DNA from: Dipteris shenzhenensis
Taxonomy: Eukaryota > Polypodiophyta > Polypodiopsida > Gleicheniales
Direction: 5' to 3' (one strand)
Assembly: GCA_047967505.1 (NCBI GenBank)
Contig: CM106539.1
DNA: 64,000 bases
Shown piece after piece: positions 24,604 through 35,400 of the stretch. Position 1 is the stretch's first letter, and every line of letters begins with the position of its first letter. Both the position numbers and the translations under genes were made by a program. A model generated the notes under the pieces. The model was given only the letters and a program-made list of their open reading frames with translations, was not told where the DNA came from and ran no database searches.

Positions 24604-26332
24604 ATCAGATAAGGAAAGTACCTGACTCCCTGGAAGTAAAAAAAAAGACTGAATAAAAAATTCTGATTTCTCAGAAAAAACCTGCTCTATTCAAGAGCCA
24701 GAAGCACTCTCAATGGTGCTGTTTTTACTGTCAGGAAAATCTGCAGCAAAACAGTAAATGACCCTGCAAATACTGTACCTTCTGACACACTGTACTGTGC
24801 TCAAAGGGGCATAAAAACAGTAATTTCAGACTGCTGCAGCTGCTCAACAAGTGCTTAACAGTGCATAATCATCTGACAAACCACAAACACTGCTGTAAAC
24901 ACTGCTGTACTGACTGTACTGATCACTTCTCCCACCTCAGATGAGGTATTGCACTGAGTTAAATTGCATAAACCACTTGGCAAACACCCAAAAAAAATGA
25001 CACTTCAGCCTGTCACAGAACCTGCAACAGAAAATGGGATAAATCCCAAGCAATCACCCTTATACCAAGGGGAGAAAATGCATATGAAGATCTCTGTCGG
25101 TAACCCAAGTGCTATCAAACAAAGTCTGGGCAAAAGCCCCTTGATCTGACACCTGAATCAAGTGGAGAACACCTCAACAGTGAGGTAGCATGCAATATGA
25201 AAATCTCTCTGACAAAATCATCCACCAATGTAATGCATATACTGCCCTGTGTAGAAATGACATACACAGATCCCAACGTACAAACACTCAATGAGGAACC
25301 TTTTGAGCACTGTCAACGATGGACAGTTAGGGACCGAGTAAACTCGATGCGCCCTGGCCAAGCGTGGCTCAACTGAAGTTCTCTGAGTGTTGCACAAGAA
25401 ATGGGACCTGCAAGAAAATGTCACCTCGACACTGCGGAAATCAAGACAAAAGTGTGCTCTCTGGCACCACACTGCCTCAAGGCATACAATGCATCACCTT
25501 CCGGGCAAAAGCCCTATGATCTGCTCACCTGTGAACTGAGATTCAAACCCAGTAAAAGCATATGTCCTCTTGCAAAATCAAGGCATTACCTTCCCAGAAC
25601 AAAATAACTGTGCAATCAACCACACTGTGGTTCTCTTCACCTCAAGCACAAGATGAATGAAAGTACTTGCTGTACTTTTCAAGATAACACAGTTCTGTGA
25701 ACTGAAAAATGATCCTTAAGCAAGAGGAATGAAGAGCAGAATGCTGTTTCACCTCTCTTTCTTTCCCAAACAAGAATGTAACTTTGTACTTTCGTACTTG
25801 CTGTACTTGTGCAGCAGCCAGATCCAAGGAGAACAAATTTCTTCTGACACAGATCCCGAAAAAACGAAAAATGTACCTCCCTGCTGCACAAAAAACGAAA
25901 AACAGCTCTAATGTAACTCCCTGCAGGTGTGGCGGCGTCGTCCGTACAGCTGTACGGCAGTCCGTACGGCTGCCCTTGGAGTAGACTGCTCGACGCCCGA
26001 AGGGCTTAGCAGCTATGCAGCTGTAGCAGCTGTTGTGCAGCTGCCTGATGCAGCTCCGTGCTGCAGCTGTCAGCAGTTGCTGTACAGCCCGCGACCCGCG
26101 TCGCCGCCCGTGCCCGCGCCCGAGCTGCTCTCGTGCCCATGCCACAGCCCGCGCCCGCGCCCGCGCTGTCGCCCTGCAGCCCGCCTTCGCCAATGCGCCG
26201 CCGCCGTGCAATGTCGGCGTTCCGTACGACTGTACGGATGACTCGACGTACGTCCGTACGGCGCTCGACGTACGTCCGTACGGAAGGGGGTGGGTAGGCT
26301 AGGGAGTGGAGGGGAATGGCTCTGATACCAGT
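24604..26332 (-). other. Copia A 5' leader (1.73 kb)
   Basis: The region between the 5' LTR and the gag ATG is unusually long for a Copia element. From the LTR inward there is a GC-rich block with many GTAC palindromes (25930-26290), then pyrimidine/purine sequence, then a part closely matching the Copia B leader. It has two copies of a GGGC-AAAA-GCCC hairpin motif (about 25132 and 25505). Open frames in the GC-rich block are composition artefacts. The primer-binding site is at 26318-26330. Confidence 0.8.
26318..26330 (-). other. Copia A primer-binding site
   Basis: TGGTATCAGAGCC on the minus strand, two bases after the 5' LTR. It is complementary to the 3' end of initiator tRNA-Met, the usual Copia primer. 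Confidence 0.93.
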
Positions 26333-26533
26333 TGAAAGGGAGTGAAGGGGTAGAAGAGCAAGAGTGTGAGAGAGTGAGAGAGAGACACTCAAGATGCGGG
26401 TGTGAAATGAATGAGCCACACCACAAACTTAGTTGTGTTTTATTAGGATTAGGTTTACCCTATGACTGTCTTAAGACAGTCATAGGTGTCCTATCTTTTA
26501 ATGAAGGGTTGGCAATGTGCCTTTACCCCAACA
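26333..26533 (-). repeat. Copia A 5' LTR
   Basis: A 201-bp LTR carrying the same 28-bp palindrome (26459-26486) and AATAAAAC sequence as the 3' LTR. It should hold the promoter, but no strong TATA box is obvious. Confidence 0.97.
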
Positions 26534-26581
26534 GAGGACATATGAGGTCTCTGTAAAAAAAAAATAGAGGACATATTAGGT
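26534..26581. repeat. 15-bp direct repeat around an 18-bp A-rich insert
   Basis: GAGGACATATGAGGT (26534-26548) and GAGGACATATTAGGT (26567-26581) flank CTCTGTAAAAAAAAAATA. It looks like a target duplication around an extremely truncated poly-A insertion. The first five bases also serve as the Copia A target duplication. Confidence 0.7.
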
Positions 26582-28300
26582 GGTGCTTGACCTGGGACAT
26601 TATATAGAGAGCAAGCATATGTGTGACTGCGGGATCTGTGATGGGAATGGGTGATTTCCACAAGGGTCCCCATCCCGTAGTAGGATCTCCTTCGCGAAAG
26701 GAACTGATTACCTCATCCATCCTGTGCATGAGGAAAGCCCGCTTCTTACGCCGTGTCACTCGGTGTGAGATCTGTTGTGCCTCTGGTGAAGTCAAATGTC
26801 CCAGTGCTCACTCATGTGTAATGTGGGCTCTCTTCTCTCTACACTCCTCATCGAACCAAGGATTTTGGGGCATCTTCCCATCTAGAACACGTGCAGATCG
26901 TGTCGGGCGAAAGGATCTGGCGGCAGCATCTTCTATCACCGATATAAGAGTGTCTGATGCATGTGCGATGTCAATCCCATCTCCAAGTAGTATTGGGAGC
27001 TCAGAAGCCAGGTGGCTCACGTACACTGGGTCAAGAGCATGGTCAAAATGGATTTGAAGACGATTGGGTGGTGGGGGGGCCCTCCTCATGGTTGGCGCGG
27101 TGACCGATGTACATAAGGTGAGATATGAGTGGTCGGCTCCGAGTGGAGGCGGCGGTTACCAACACAGAATTCAAGAGTGCTCTCTCCGCCCTTCATAAGG
27201 GCAAATGCCCTAGTTCTGATGGTCTTACTCCTTTTTTTATAGCCTTTTGGGATATGATAGGTGATCATATTACTTCAGCCCTACCGGGCATTTGGGACTC
27301 GGGTGAGATGCCTGACTCATTGACCGAGGGACTCATACACCTTATCCCGAAAGGTGGCAACATGAATTTTGTATCCCATTGGAGACCGATCACTCTTTTG
27401 GGCACTCTGTACAAAACCTTGGCCAAGGCGATCAGCATCCGGTTGCAGCCCCTTCTTCCAGACCTTATCCATGATACTTAGACAGGCTTTGTGCATGGCA
27501 AAAGCATTTTTGATAATATATTTTCCTTTTGGGAAGCCACAGAGTGGGCTATGTAGAGCGGGCAGAGGCTGGCAGTTCTACTCCTGGACTTTGAGGAAGT
27601 CCGCCAGACGATGGCCATCTTCGGAGACCGCTATATATGATCAAGTCATGTATAGCCCCTAGCTCGAGTAAACGTCTCCCATATGCGGTCACTGGTGCAT
27701 CTGCATCTGCCGACTGCCTCACGATCCCTAGCCCTGCTGCATCCATCTCTGGTACTATGAGGGAATCCTCATCGAAATCTAACAGGCCCACCTGTTTGTT
27801 CGCAGTACGTGCATTGAAGTCACCAAGGAGGAGAGTGTCCCCGTGTCTAGAGAACTTTGTGATATCATCATGAATAGTCTCATATGGATTGTGCCCATTA
27901 GTGGTGACCTCTTGCGCATAAGATAATGTGTTTGGGGGAAAGTAACATAGTGCAATGAAGGTCGGCTATGTGTCTGGTAACTGGACATGAATGCACATGT
28001 GTTGTGCATGCTCCTCCCTTAGTATCATAGAGAGGAGTGGCCTCATATGTGATCTGAAGAGAACAGCCACACCTCCGGATCCTCGTACCCTCCAGAGCTC
28101 CCTCTTGTGGGCAGACTCCCATGTGTATCCTGTCATTGTGGGTAGCCCTCTCTCTGGGCTCTCATGTGTCTCGGTGTAGAAGATCACATCTCTGTTATGG
28201 TATGTCTCCAAGAACCCCCCTGGGTCATACCATAGGGTGCCATTACAATTCCACACTGCCATCCTCAATTTGTTTTGCATACTCGCCCCATCATTCAGAC
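26582..28300 (-). mobile_element. Family-II LINE copy C, 5' part
   Basis: Minus strand from about 28280: ORF2 start MQNKLRMAVWNCNGTLWY, then endonuclease motifs FYTETHESPERG, GSGGVAVLFRSHMRPLL, and LLGDFNARTANKQVGLLDFD with an intact GDFN (about 27800-28280). After an interruption at 27149-27604 comes the linker NPWFDEECREKRAH and the RT approach MDEVISSFREGDPTTGWGP. It continues across Copia A into 17795-20192. Stops and frame changes are present. Confidence 0.75.
27149..27604 (+). pseudogene. Family-I LINE RT patch inside LINE copy C
   Basis: Plus-strand RT sequence: SALSALHKGKCPSSDGLTPF, LIHLIPKGGNMNFVSHWRPI, TGFVHGKSIFDNIFSF and LLLDFEEV. It matches the RT of the family-I LINE at 0.65-7.5 kb. 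It replaces roughly 130 bases of the surrounding minus-strand LINE, with no poly-A and no target duplication. It has stops (TAG at about 27480 and 27556). Confidence 0.8.
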
Positions 28301-28306
28301 ACCATC

Positions 28307-28355
<49 letters not shown>

Positions 28356-28494
28356 ACAGGCCAGCCAGCTAGTAGATGACCAGCAGGGCCTGGAAAAAAC
28401 CCCTGCAATTACAATTCCACACTGCCATCCTCAATTTGTTTTGCATACTCGCCCCATCGTTCAGAGACCGTCATGAGAGAGAGAGAGAGAGATC

Positions 28495-28537
<43 letters not shown>

Positions 28538-28590
28538 ACAGGCCAGCCAGCTAGTAGATGACCAGCAGGGCCTGGAAAAAACCCTGCAAT
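28243..28590. repeat. Tandem duplication of about 165 bp with (GA)n core
   Basis: A unit made of ATTACAATTCCACACTGCC, GCATACTCGCCCCATC, a (GA)n run, and AGAACAGGCCAGCCAGC to CAGGGCCTGGAAAAAA occurs twice. The GA runs at 28311-28352 and 28473-28534 differ in length, the second being interrupted by ATCATGAGA. Confidence 0.85.
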
Positions 28591-28734
28591 CCAAGAATCA
28601 CTAGCTTCGAGTAAGGATAGCCGCTTGAATATAACTTTTTCCAAGAGGGCTGCAAAACCCCTTCGAACCAGGCTGTGAAAAGCCACGCCAGGGGAGAAGC
28701 TGTCGGGAATCCGCTCGACAGCCTGGAACAGGCG

Positions 28735-28975
28735 CTGAGGGACAAGGGGGGGCAGAGAACGATGGAGAGGGGAGCAGCGGGCGGAAAAATAGACAGGGGA
28801 GAAGGGGGCGGAAAAATAGACAGGGGAGAAGGGGGCAGAGAAATAGACAGGGGTGAGGCGGAGCAGAGAATGGGGAAGGGGGAGCATGAGGAGGTGGAGA
28901 GAGGTGGAGAAGGAGGCAGAAGGGGAAAGAATGAAGGCGGAGGGGAGAGGCGATGGGGAGGCTGAGGGCAGGGGT
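28735..28975 (-). repeat. Purine-rich (C/T on minus) tract with 27-bp minisatellite
   Basis: GGGCGGAAAAATAGACAGGG units repeat about three times at 28776-28860 inside a G/A-rich block. On the coding strand of LINE copy C this is a C/T-rich tract upstream of its endonuclease, parallel to the 5' tract of the family-I LINE. Confidence 0.75.
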
Positions 28976-29355
28976 GGAGCTAGCTGCTCATTGTGGGGAG
29001 GTTGTCGCCGCAACTGCATATATCCTGTGGGAAGAGATCTGATACTCACATTTGACCTTTGTTACTAGTTATTCTGTACTTTGTTGAGCATGCATTGAGA
29101 TTGAGTATATAGATGAACTTGACAAATGTGTCAGCCTCATCATGCATTGATGACTTGGAATTGCAATACATATTATGTCTCTTGCTTTCAAGGACTTGCT
29201 TGAGTAAGCTGTCTTTTAGCCTTATTCAAGGAAAGCAAATTAAAGTGGAAGATTTGCAGGCAAAGTTCTTTTTTTTCTGAATTTCTTTGTAGAAAAGTTG
29301 TAGTCTTCCCAGCTTCTTTGATGAAGTCATGTTCTTGTTATGATGGCTGCTGCAG
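28976..29355 (+). other. Intron 1 end of EXO84 (no exon seen)
   Basis: AT-rich sequence with a pyrimidine stretch near 29265-29300 and an acceptor GCTGCTGCAG immediately before 29356. I looked here for the missing first coding exon and did not find it. Confidence 0.5.
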
Positions 29356-29453
29356 GGAATAAGGTTGCTTTGTTCAGAGCTTTTAGAATTGAAGAAGGCT
29401 TCAGCTGAAGAGATGCGGAAAAACGTTTATGCCAACTACACTGCTTTTATAAG
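29356..29453 (+). CDS. EXO84: EXO84 exon 2
   Basis: 98 bp starting GGA-ATA-AGG after the acceptor GCTGCTGCAG and ending ATA-AG before GTACAATT (phase 2). Encodes IRLLCSELLELKKASAEEMR and the start of the conserved helix. The intron that follows runs to 32156. Confidence 0.88.
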
Positions 29454-32400
29454 GTACAATTTTGCTTTGGAACTTCTGCCATGTAATACTCGAGATTTAA
29501 TGCCATTACCTGGAGCTAAACTGTTTGGAGATCAATGGAAGCATTTTTCAAAGCTAGTAGATGCAAGCCTTGTGAAATAGCTGAGTGCTTGCCATGGAAA
29601 GCCTATCTTTATTTTTTGTGGCGTCCTCAATGGGACAGATAATTGGACAGAAAGTGATGGCCTCTAATGCCACTTCCAGGGGATTGCTGCCAATTGTGCT
29701 AGAATATATTTGTAGTAAATGAATAGCTTAGTTTCAATTATTGTCAGGATAGGAGAATTTCCGATCTTTAATGCACATCCACAGGTGCCACGCCTGGGTC
29801 CAAATCTGAGCTCAGGGGTAAATGGATGGAACGTTGGGGGAGGGATGATATGGATCTCAGAGACGAGGAGATGGCCATTAGAGACTAGGTAACACACAAA
29901 TTGTTGGCCAATTAGCAGAAAAGATGGATGGCTTTCTGTAAGAGAGAACTCTACCCTATGCTGAGTTATGGAAGGGAAAGGTTGCCTTAGTGAGGGCATC
30001 TTTGTCTTTAAAGGCATTTCATATGGAGATATGGGCCATCTCACATGATATCAAGGGGAATAGGCAAATGAAAAAGGACATCCCCAGGGAAAGAATATGC
30101 AAGATATGCCAACGAGGAAACATAGAAGATGAGCACCACACAACATTGCCTATTTGCCATGCATAGCAGCACATCAGAGAGAGGCACAACATACAGGCTC
30201 TAACGCCTATGGATCTGCATAGCCTTCTTGAACAATCAGCCAAACGACATGGTTCCTACATCAACGAGGTTTTGATATACTGCAACATTGTCTTAGGCAG
30301 GGCATGCACATTGGCCAGACAGGCACTAAATACAAACACTTAGAATTATTTCCCAGCTATGCATAGAGCTGCAACTTCTATTCATTTATGCTATTTCTAC
30401 TCTCCCATAGATCCTGTTGGGTTTCCAGAGCTTTCCTTTTGAGCCTCTCAAAGTGTTCCAGTTGTTTGTCTCGGTGATGATCCTCCTCTTCTTCCTTACA
30501 AGAACTCTATAGACGTTGTCTTGCTGTTTTTCCATAGCAGCTTCTTTTTCCCATGCTCCCGTCTTCACTTTCCTTGTCACACCATCCATTGCAAGGCATT
30601 CTCTTATCTCTCATGGTTTCTTTAAAAGTACTTGAGAGCTGCTTCTCGTACCATCCTTGTCCACTCTTCATTGTTGCAGTCTTCTTTCTTTTCATACAAA
30701 TTCAAAGGCTCTTCTTGTTCTTGTGTATATGCATGGAAATTTGTTGGTGTAGTCTGTATATCTCTTCCAATATTATTAATGTGTCTCATCATTGACCAAG
30801 AAGATGAGAGCAAGCCGTGATCTTCATGTAGGCTATGCACATAGCATGTGAAAGCTGAAGAGATGCTTGATGAAAAGGAAAAAATTTCCAAGCATGAACT
30901 AGACTCCTTTTCATAATTAGAAATCGATCTATGTCGTGCCACTATTTACCTAGAGAATGTCCTTCTGTATTATGTAGTGGCTTGTTGTTCCAAAACCTCA
31001 AACAATGTCATCACTTGAGTGTCCGCTGGCGATTCCCTTGTAACATGGCGGCTATGAGACTAAAATGCTAGCCAAAGAAGCTAGACCATCCTGTGAAGGA
31101 GTCACCCAAGATATTCCATAAGAAAATCATTGATCTAGAATGGTGCCTGCAGAGTTGTGAAGTTTGCCAGTATGACATAGACAGTGTTTGCATAAGATAA
31201 TTGCAGGTGTAACAAGGAAATCAAAGATAAGGCTTTTGCCTCACGCTTTTGGATATGAATGGAAGTAGTGGCATTTAAGCATGGACGAGAGTGCATACCC
31301 CCTCCTAATTGAGTGCCTTTCGCTGAGCGTATCACGAGCTTGGGACATGCAAACTCCACGCCATGTCTTGTGGCAGAAATCAAACTTAGAGGTGCAAGGG
31401 TGTATATATGACATGTTCAAAGCGTATGCCTGCACACAGATGCCATCCATAGTTTGCAGAAGGTCCTGTTTTGAGTTATGGTGCTTCTGACGTAATACTG
31501 GAACATGAAGTCATTCTATGATGTTGCTCTAGGTCTTAGGTATTGCTGTTTCTAACATGGCTGCCTTTGTTTTGGGAAAACCATAAAAGCAATTGATGTC
31601 CTATAGCACTTGTGACAGAGAGAGGGCATGGTCAAAGGTGTATCTGATGTGTGATTTTCTTTTAGTGCTAGCTTTTGCCATGAATGCATCTGACTGACCT
31701 GGTCAATAATAGACTAATAGAAACTTAACTGTTGGTATTGTAAAAAAATGGATGGTTTTGGATATATTCTCCTGCAGTACATGACTTGGACATTTATCAG
31801 GTGGTAAGGATGTCTGATCTGTAGTCCATGCTATACATGGTGGAGTTCACATGTGAGTTTTGTTAGCAGAGAGTTTTGTTTTTTGTTTTGCATTGGTAAT
31901 TTCATGCATACGCCTGACGTGTCTGAAGGATTTTGTTAAACACAGACGTGTCCTGTTCTTTTTTCATTATGCATTACGAGTTTCCTTTCTCACGATCACT
32001 CCAAACAGGAAAAATTAAACTCTATGACGATCCCTAAGGAGGCACGCTATGCATCTAAATGTGATTGTTATAGTGTCACAATAAGAAGAGGCCTGTACAG
32101 CTCTTTGAGATTGTGGATATTCACTGAATTGTCTGCTTGCAATCGTTTGTTTGTAGAACATCTCAAGAACTAGGTGAGTTGGAAATGGAGTTGATGACAA
32201 TGCGGACTTTAATTTCTACTCATGCAGTCCTCGTTCGGGATCTTCTTGAAGGAGTGTACTTTCAATCAGTGTCAAATTCTAGAGCTGCTGCTCTTTCTCA
32301 AGAGTCATCAAAGGCAGATGAGGACATTAAGTTCCTTGATCTTAAAAAGCGATTTCATCTGCTATCAGATGTGTTTGACGTATGTTTAGCAGAGCGTAAG

Positions 32401-35400
32401 ATGGACGATGCACTTGCAGCTCTTGATGAGGTAGAGATGTTTATTTCTGAGGCACAAAAGGGAGCCCTGAAACTGGTCACTGCCTCCTACTTCACTTCTG
32501 CCTTCTCTGAGAGGAAGGGTAGGCTAATAACACAGCTTGTGGAAGCAGCATGGCAGCCTACTGTTCACGGAAGTGAGTTGCGCAAAGTGGTATCGATTCT
32601 TAATCGACTTGGTGATGGGCCTCATGCACATACATTGCTATTGAATTCTTATCATGTCCGTATTCAGAATAGTGTGAAAGACCTACGGCCAACAGGCTCG
32701 TGGTATACTGGGTCATATACTGCAACTCTTGCACAGCTCTACTTCTCTATGATCTCACAAGCATCTCGGGACTCCTTGAGGGTTTTTGGGAATGTCCCTG
32801 CCTGTGCATCAGAGCTTGTATTGTGGGCTTGTAAGGAAACAGAAGATTATGTTTGCCTCATGAAAAAGCATGTTTTATCATTCTCTATTATGGCAGGTGG
32901 GATAGGGGCTGCTGCAGACTTTGTTCAGATTTCATTAGGCCATTGTGGTCTTTTGGAAAAGCAGGGTTTGTCACTTTGTCCTTTGTTATTGAAGCTGCTC
33001 AGACCTTGTGTTGAGGGGGTTTTGGAAAGATGTTTTACGAGGATGGAGGAATGTCTCAGGGCTCAGATTTCTTCTGATAATTGGATCCTTACTGAGTTGT
33101 CTGCATGGTCTGCCAGCCGAGGAAGGATAACATCAAAAGTCTCACATGTCAAGCTGTCCATCAGTGCGCACAGATTTTATTCCATGGTTCAGGTACAACA
33201 TTGAGGTCGTCATTTGCTCTGGTGCATATTGTTCTTCATTCTGTTTGTCACAGTGCAATTTTGTCTCTTTAATTATCATTTCTTTAAATGGATCATGCAT
33301 GTAAGAGAAGGCATACGACATGCATTGCACATAGTTGAGCTAGAGATAAAGGCAGGGGTGTGATCTGTCGATGGTGTCTAATGGCTCAAGGGAACTTTTA
33401 GAAAATGTGGAAGATTGACTCGAGCTAAATCATTGGCCAATTTTCTTCACTTTCCTCAGCCAGTGTCTACTAGAATTGTTGTTTGGGAATGTCCTTTCTG
33501 CGTGAAGAGGTTTTGCTTCCTGTATGTACAGGTATAAAATATATAAATGAAGTCATTTCAACTCCTTTTTTGACCTCTTTCATGTTGCTGTTTATCCAAC
33601 CTTGAACTGCATAATAGGTTGATTTAAAAAACTCTATCCCCCCATTTATGCCTCTATCCTTTCTCTTTGTGCTTGTGTTTCTAACTGAATGAGATTTTTC
33701 TTATTGCTGTTCATGCATCAGACAGGCTCATTCTGAATCCTTTTTGCACTAGTTTGCTCCTTTTTCTTCTCTTCTTAACCGCCTTCTCTTCTCCTCTTCC
33801 GTTCTACTCTCTTAGTCCTTTTTGTCCCCACTCTATCAATTCGAGCAAGTTTCTTCTTCCTCTGTAGTTCCGTCTGCTCTTGTAGGAGTTGCATGATAGT
33901 TTTGGCCATTGCTAAGCTGCTTTTTGGAGTTCAAGACAGGAGGGTTTCAACATAGTGTCTGAACCTGCCCCAACCAGCTGAAGCGAGCTATTGTTTTCTG
34001 GGCAGTATGCTGAGAAGCTGGCGTATAAAGTTTTGGTCGTGTTTTAGTAGGATAGAGGCTGTCTGCTATACCATGGGATGTTCGTTCTCAATAAGAGACC
34101 TCTTCCAGTTGCTACTCGCTTTAGCAGAGCGGATTGCATTGTTGGTCAGCAAGAGCCAATCTTGGTTTAGGACAGTTTATGTTTTTCGGACACTTACAGT
34201 TAGGGCCCGTCAATACGTGGTCATCCTTTTCCTTAACAAAATCTCATAGATAGAGCCTTGGATAAGGTGCATGGCGAGGCTTCTAACGTAGGTCTGACGT
34301 TGCTCTTCATTGCAGCCTTTACGGCAGATAACAAAGGTGCTGCATGAATGTGGTTTTTAGTACAGTCTACTCCTTCAAAATTTGATGCCTTGTTTGAAGG
34401 TAACAACTTCAAGATGGAAGAAATAGACTTGAGAGAAGCCAATCCAAATGAACTGGTGATGTATGCTTGTGACTGTCCCATGTTTATTTCTTTGCAAGAT
34501 ATTTTTTCACCTTGTATATGCGAAGGATTGATGTAGTCTTCAGATACAATAGATGGTATCTTTAGGGGAGCTGTGTGTGGATTTGTTTCTCAGAGAGGGA
34601 GGACCATGATGTTGCATGGTCTCATTGAACCCAAAGGGCATGTAATTACAGTAAGGCAATTAACCAGGTAACTCCGTAAACCGATTTCTTTGTATGCATA
34701 GTACCCTCATTAGTTGTGATAATGAGTCAATAGGAGGTTCGGCTTGTGTAACTAGTGTTTTGCGTCCAACTTTATCCTTGGATTGCAGATTTAGAATCAG
34801 AATCGACTAAAACCAAGATATGTAAAGCTCATATAGCGTTGTGCAATCATAATTTTTTGCACTGTACATGTGGCACTGTGCAACCTGATGACCTAATCTT
34901 AGTCTATGGTTTAGGGTTTCCTACAAACCCCATTGTTTCTTTGCATTTAGTATTTACTATTCATTTCAGCTTTCTTAGGGTTTCTCCAAATTCGTTTGTC
35001 CTTTCCATTCTCACTTAATGTAGAAGTGGTGTAGAGCCTTTCTTCCGGGTAGTCCTATGAAGTTGATAGGTGCATAAAGAATACACTATGTTAGAGAAAG
35101 CTGAGATGGATCACACCGACTATGAAATACAAGTGTATGGGTTTTCGTTGGAATTTTTGAACTCTTGAGAAAGAAGAAGTCCATCAGAGCATGCATGGCA
35201 TAGGGCCACATGATGCACATGTTGTGTTTTTAGAGGATGAGTTTGGGATTGTTCTTGGATTCATCTAGGTATATGGCATAGGGCCACATGATGCACATGT
35301 TGAAGATTCCATGTTCATGATGATAGAGGATTTGGCAAGCGTACGATCACTTAAGATCATAAAGTTATATTTGCACTATATGCATTGTTGCATCCTAGAT

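Larger units (their letters stand above)
20193..26533 (-). mobile_element. Copia A: full-length Ty1/Copia retrotransposon
   Basis: A 6341-bp element with 202/201-bp LTRs (TGTTGGGG...CTTTCA on the minus strand), a primer-binding site, a 1.73-kb leader, one gag-pol frame and a short purine stretch before the 3' LTR (AGGTGGGAGGT). The 5-bp target duplication GAGGA is exact at 20188-20192 and 26534-26538. The two LTRs differ at about three positions, so insertion is recent. It lies inside family-II LINE copy C. Similar in structure to plant Tnt1-type elements; Copia B at 42869-49144 is a close relative. Confidence 0.97.

Noticed and set aside
26006-26426. Overlapping open frames with Arg/Ala/Cys-rich content in the Copia A leader
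   Set aside because: High GC removes stops in all frames; no domain is visible and there is no counterpart in Copia B.
28976-29355. Possible first coding exon of EXO84
   Set aside because: No frame with an ATG, family-like N-terminus and a donor in the right phase was found just upstream of exon 2; I also did not recognise one elsewhere upstream, though a short exon could be missed.
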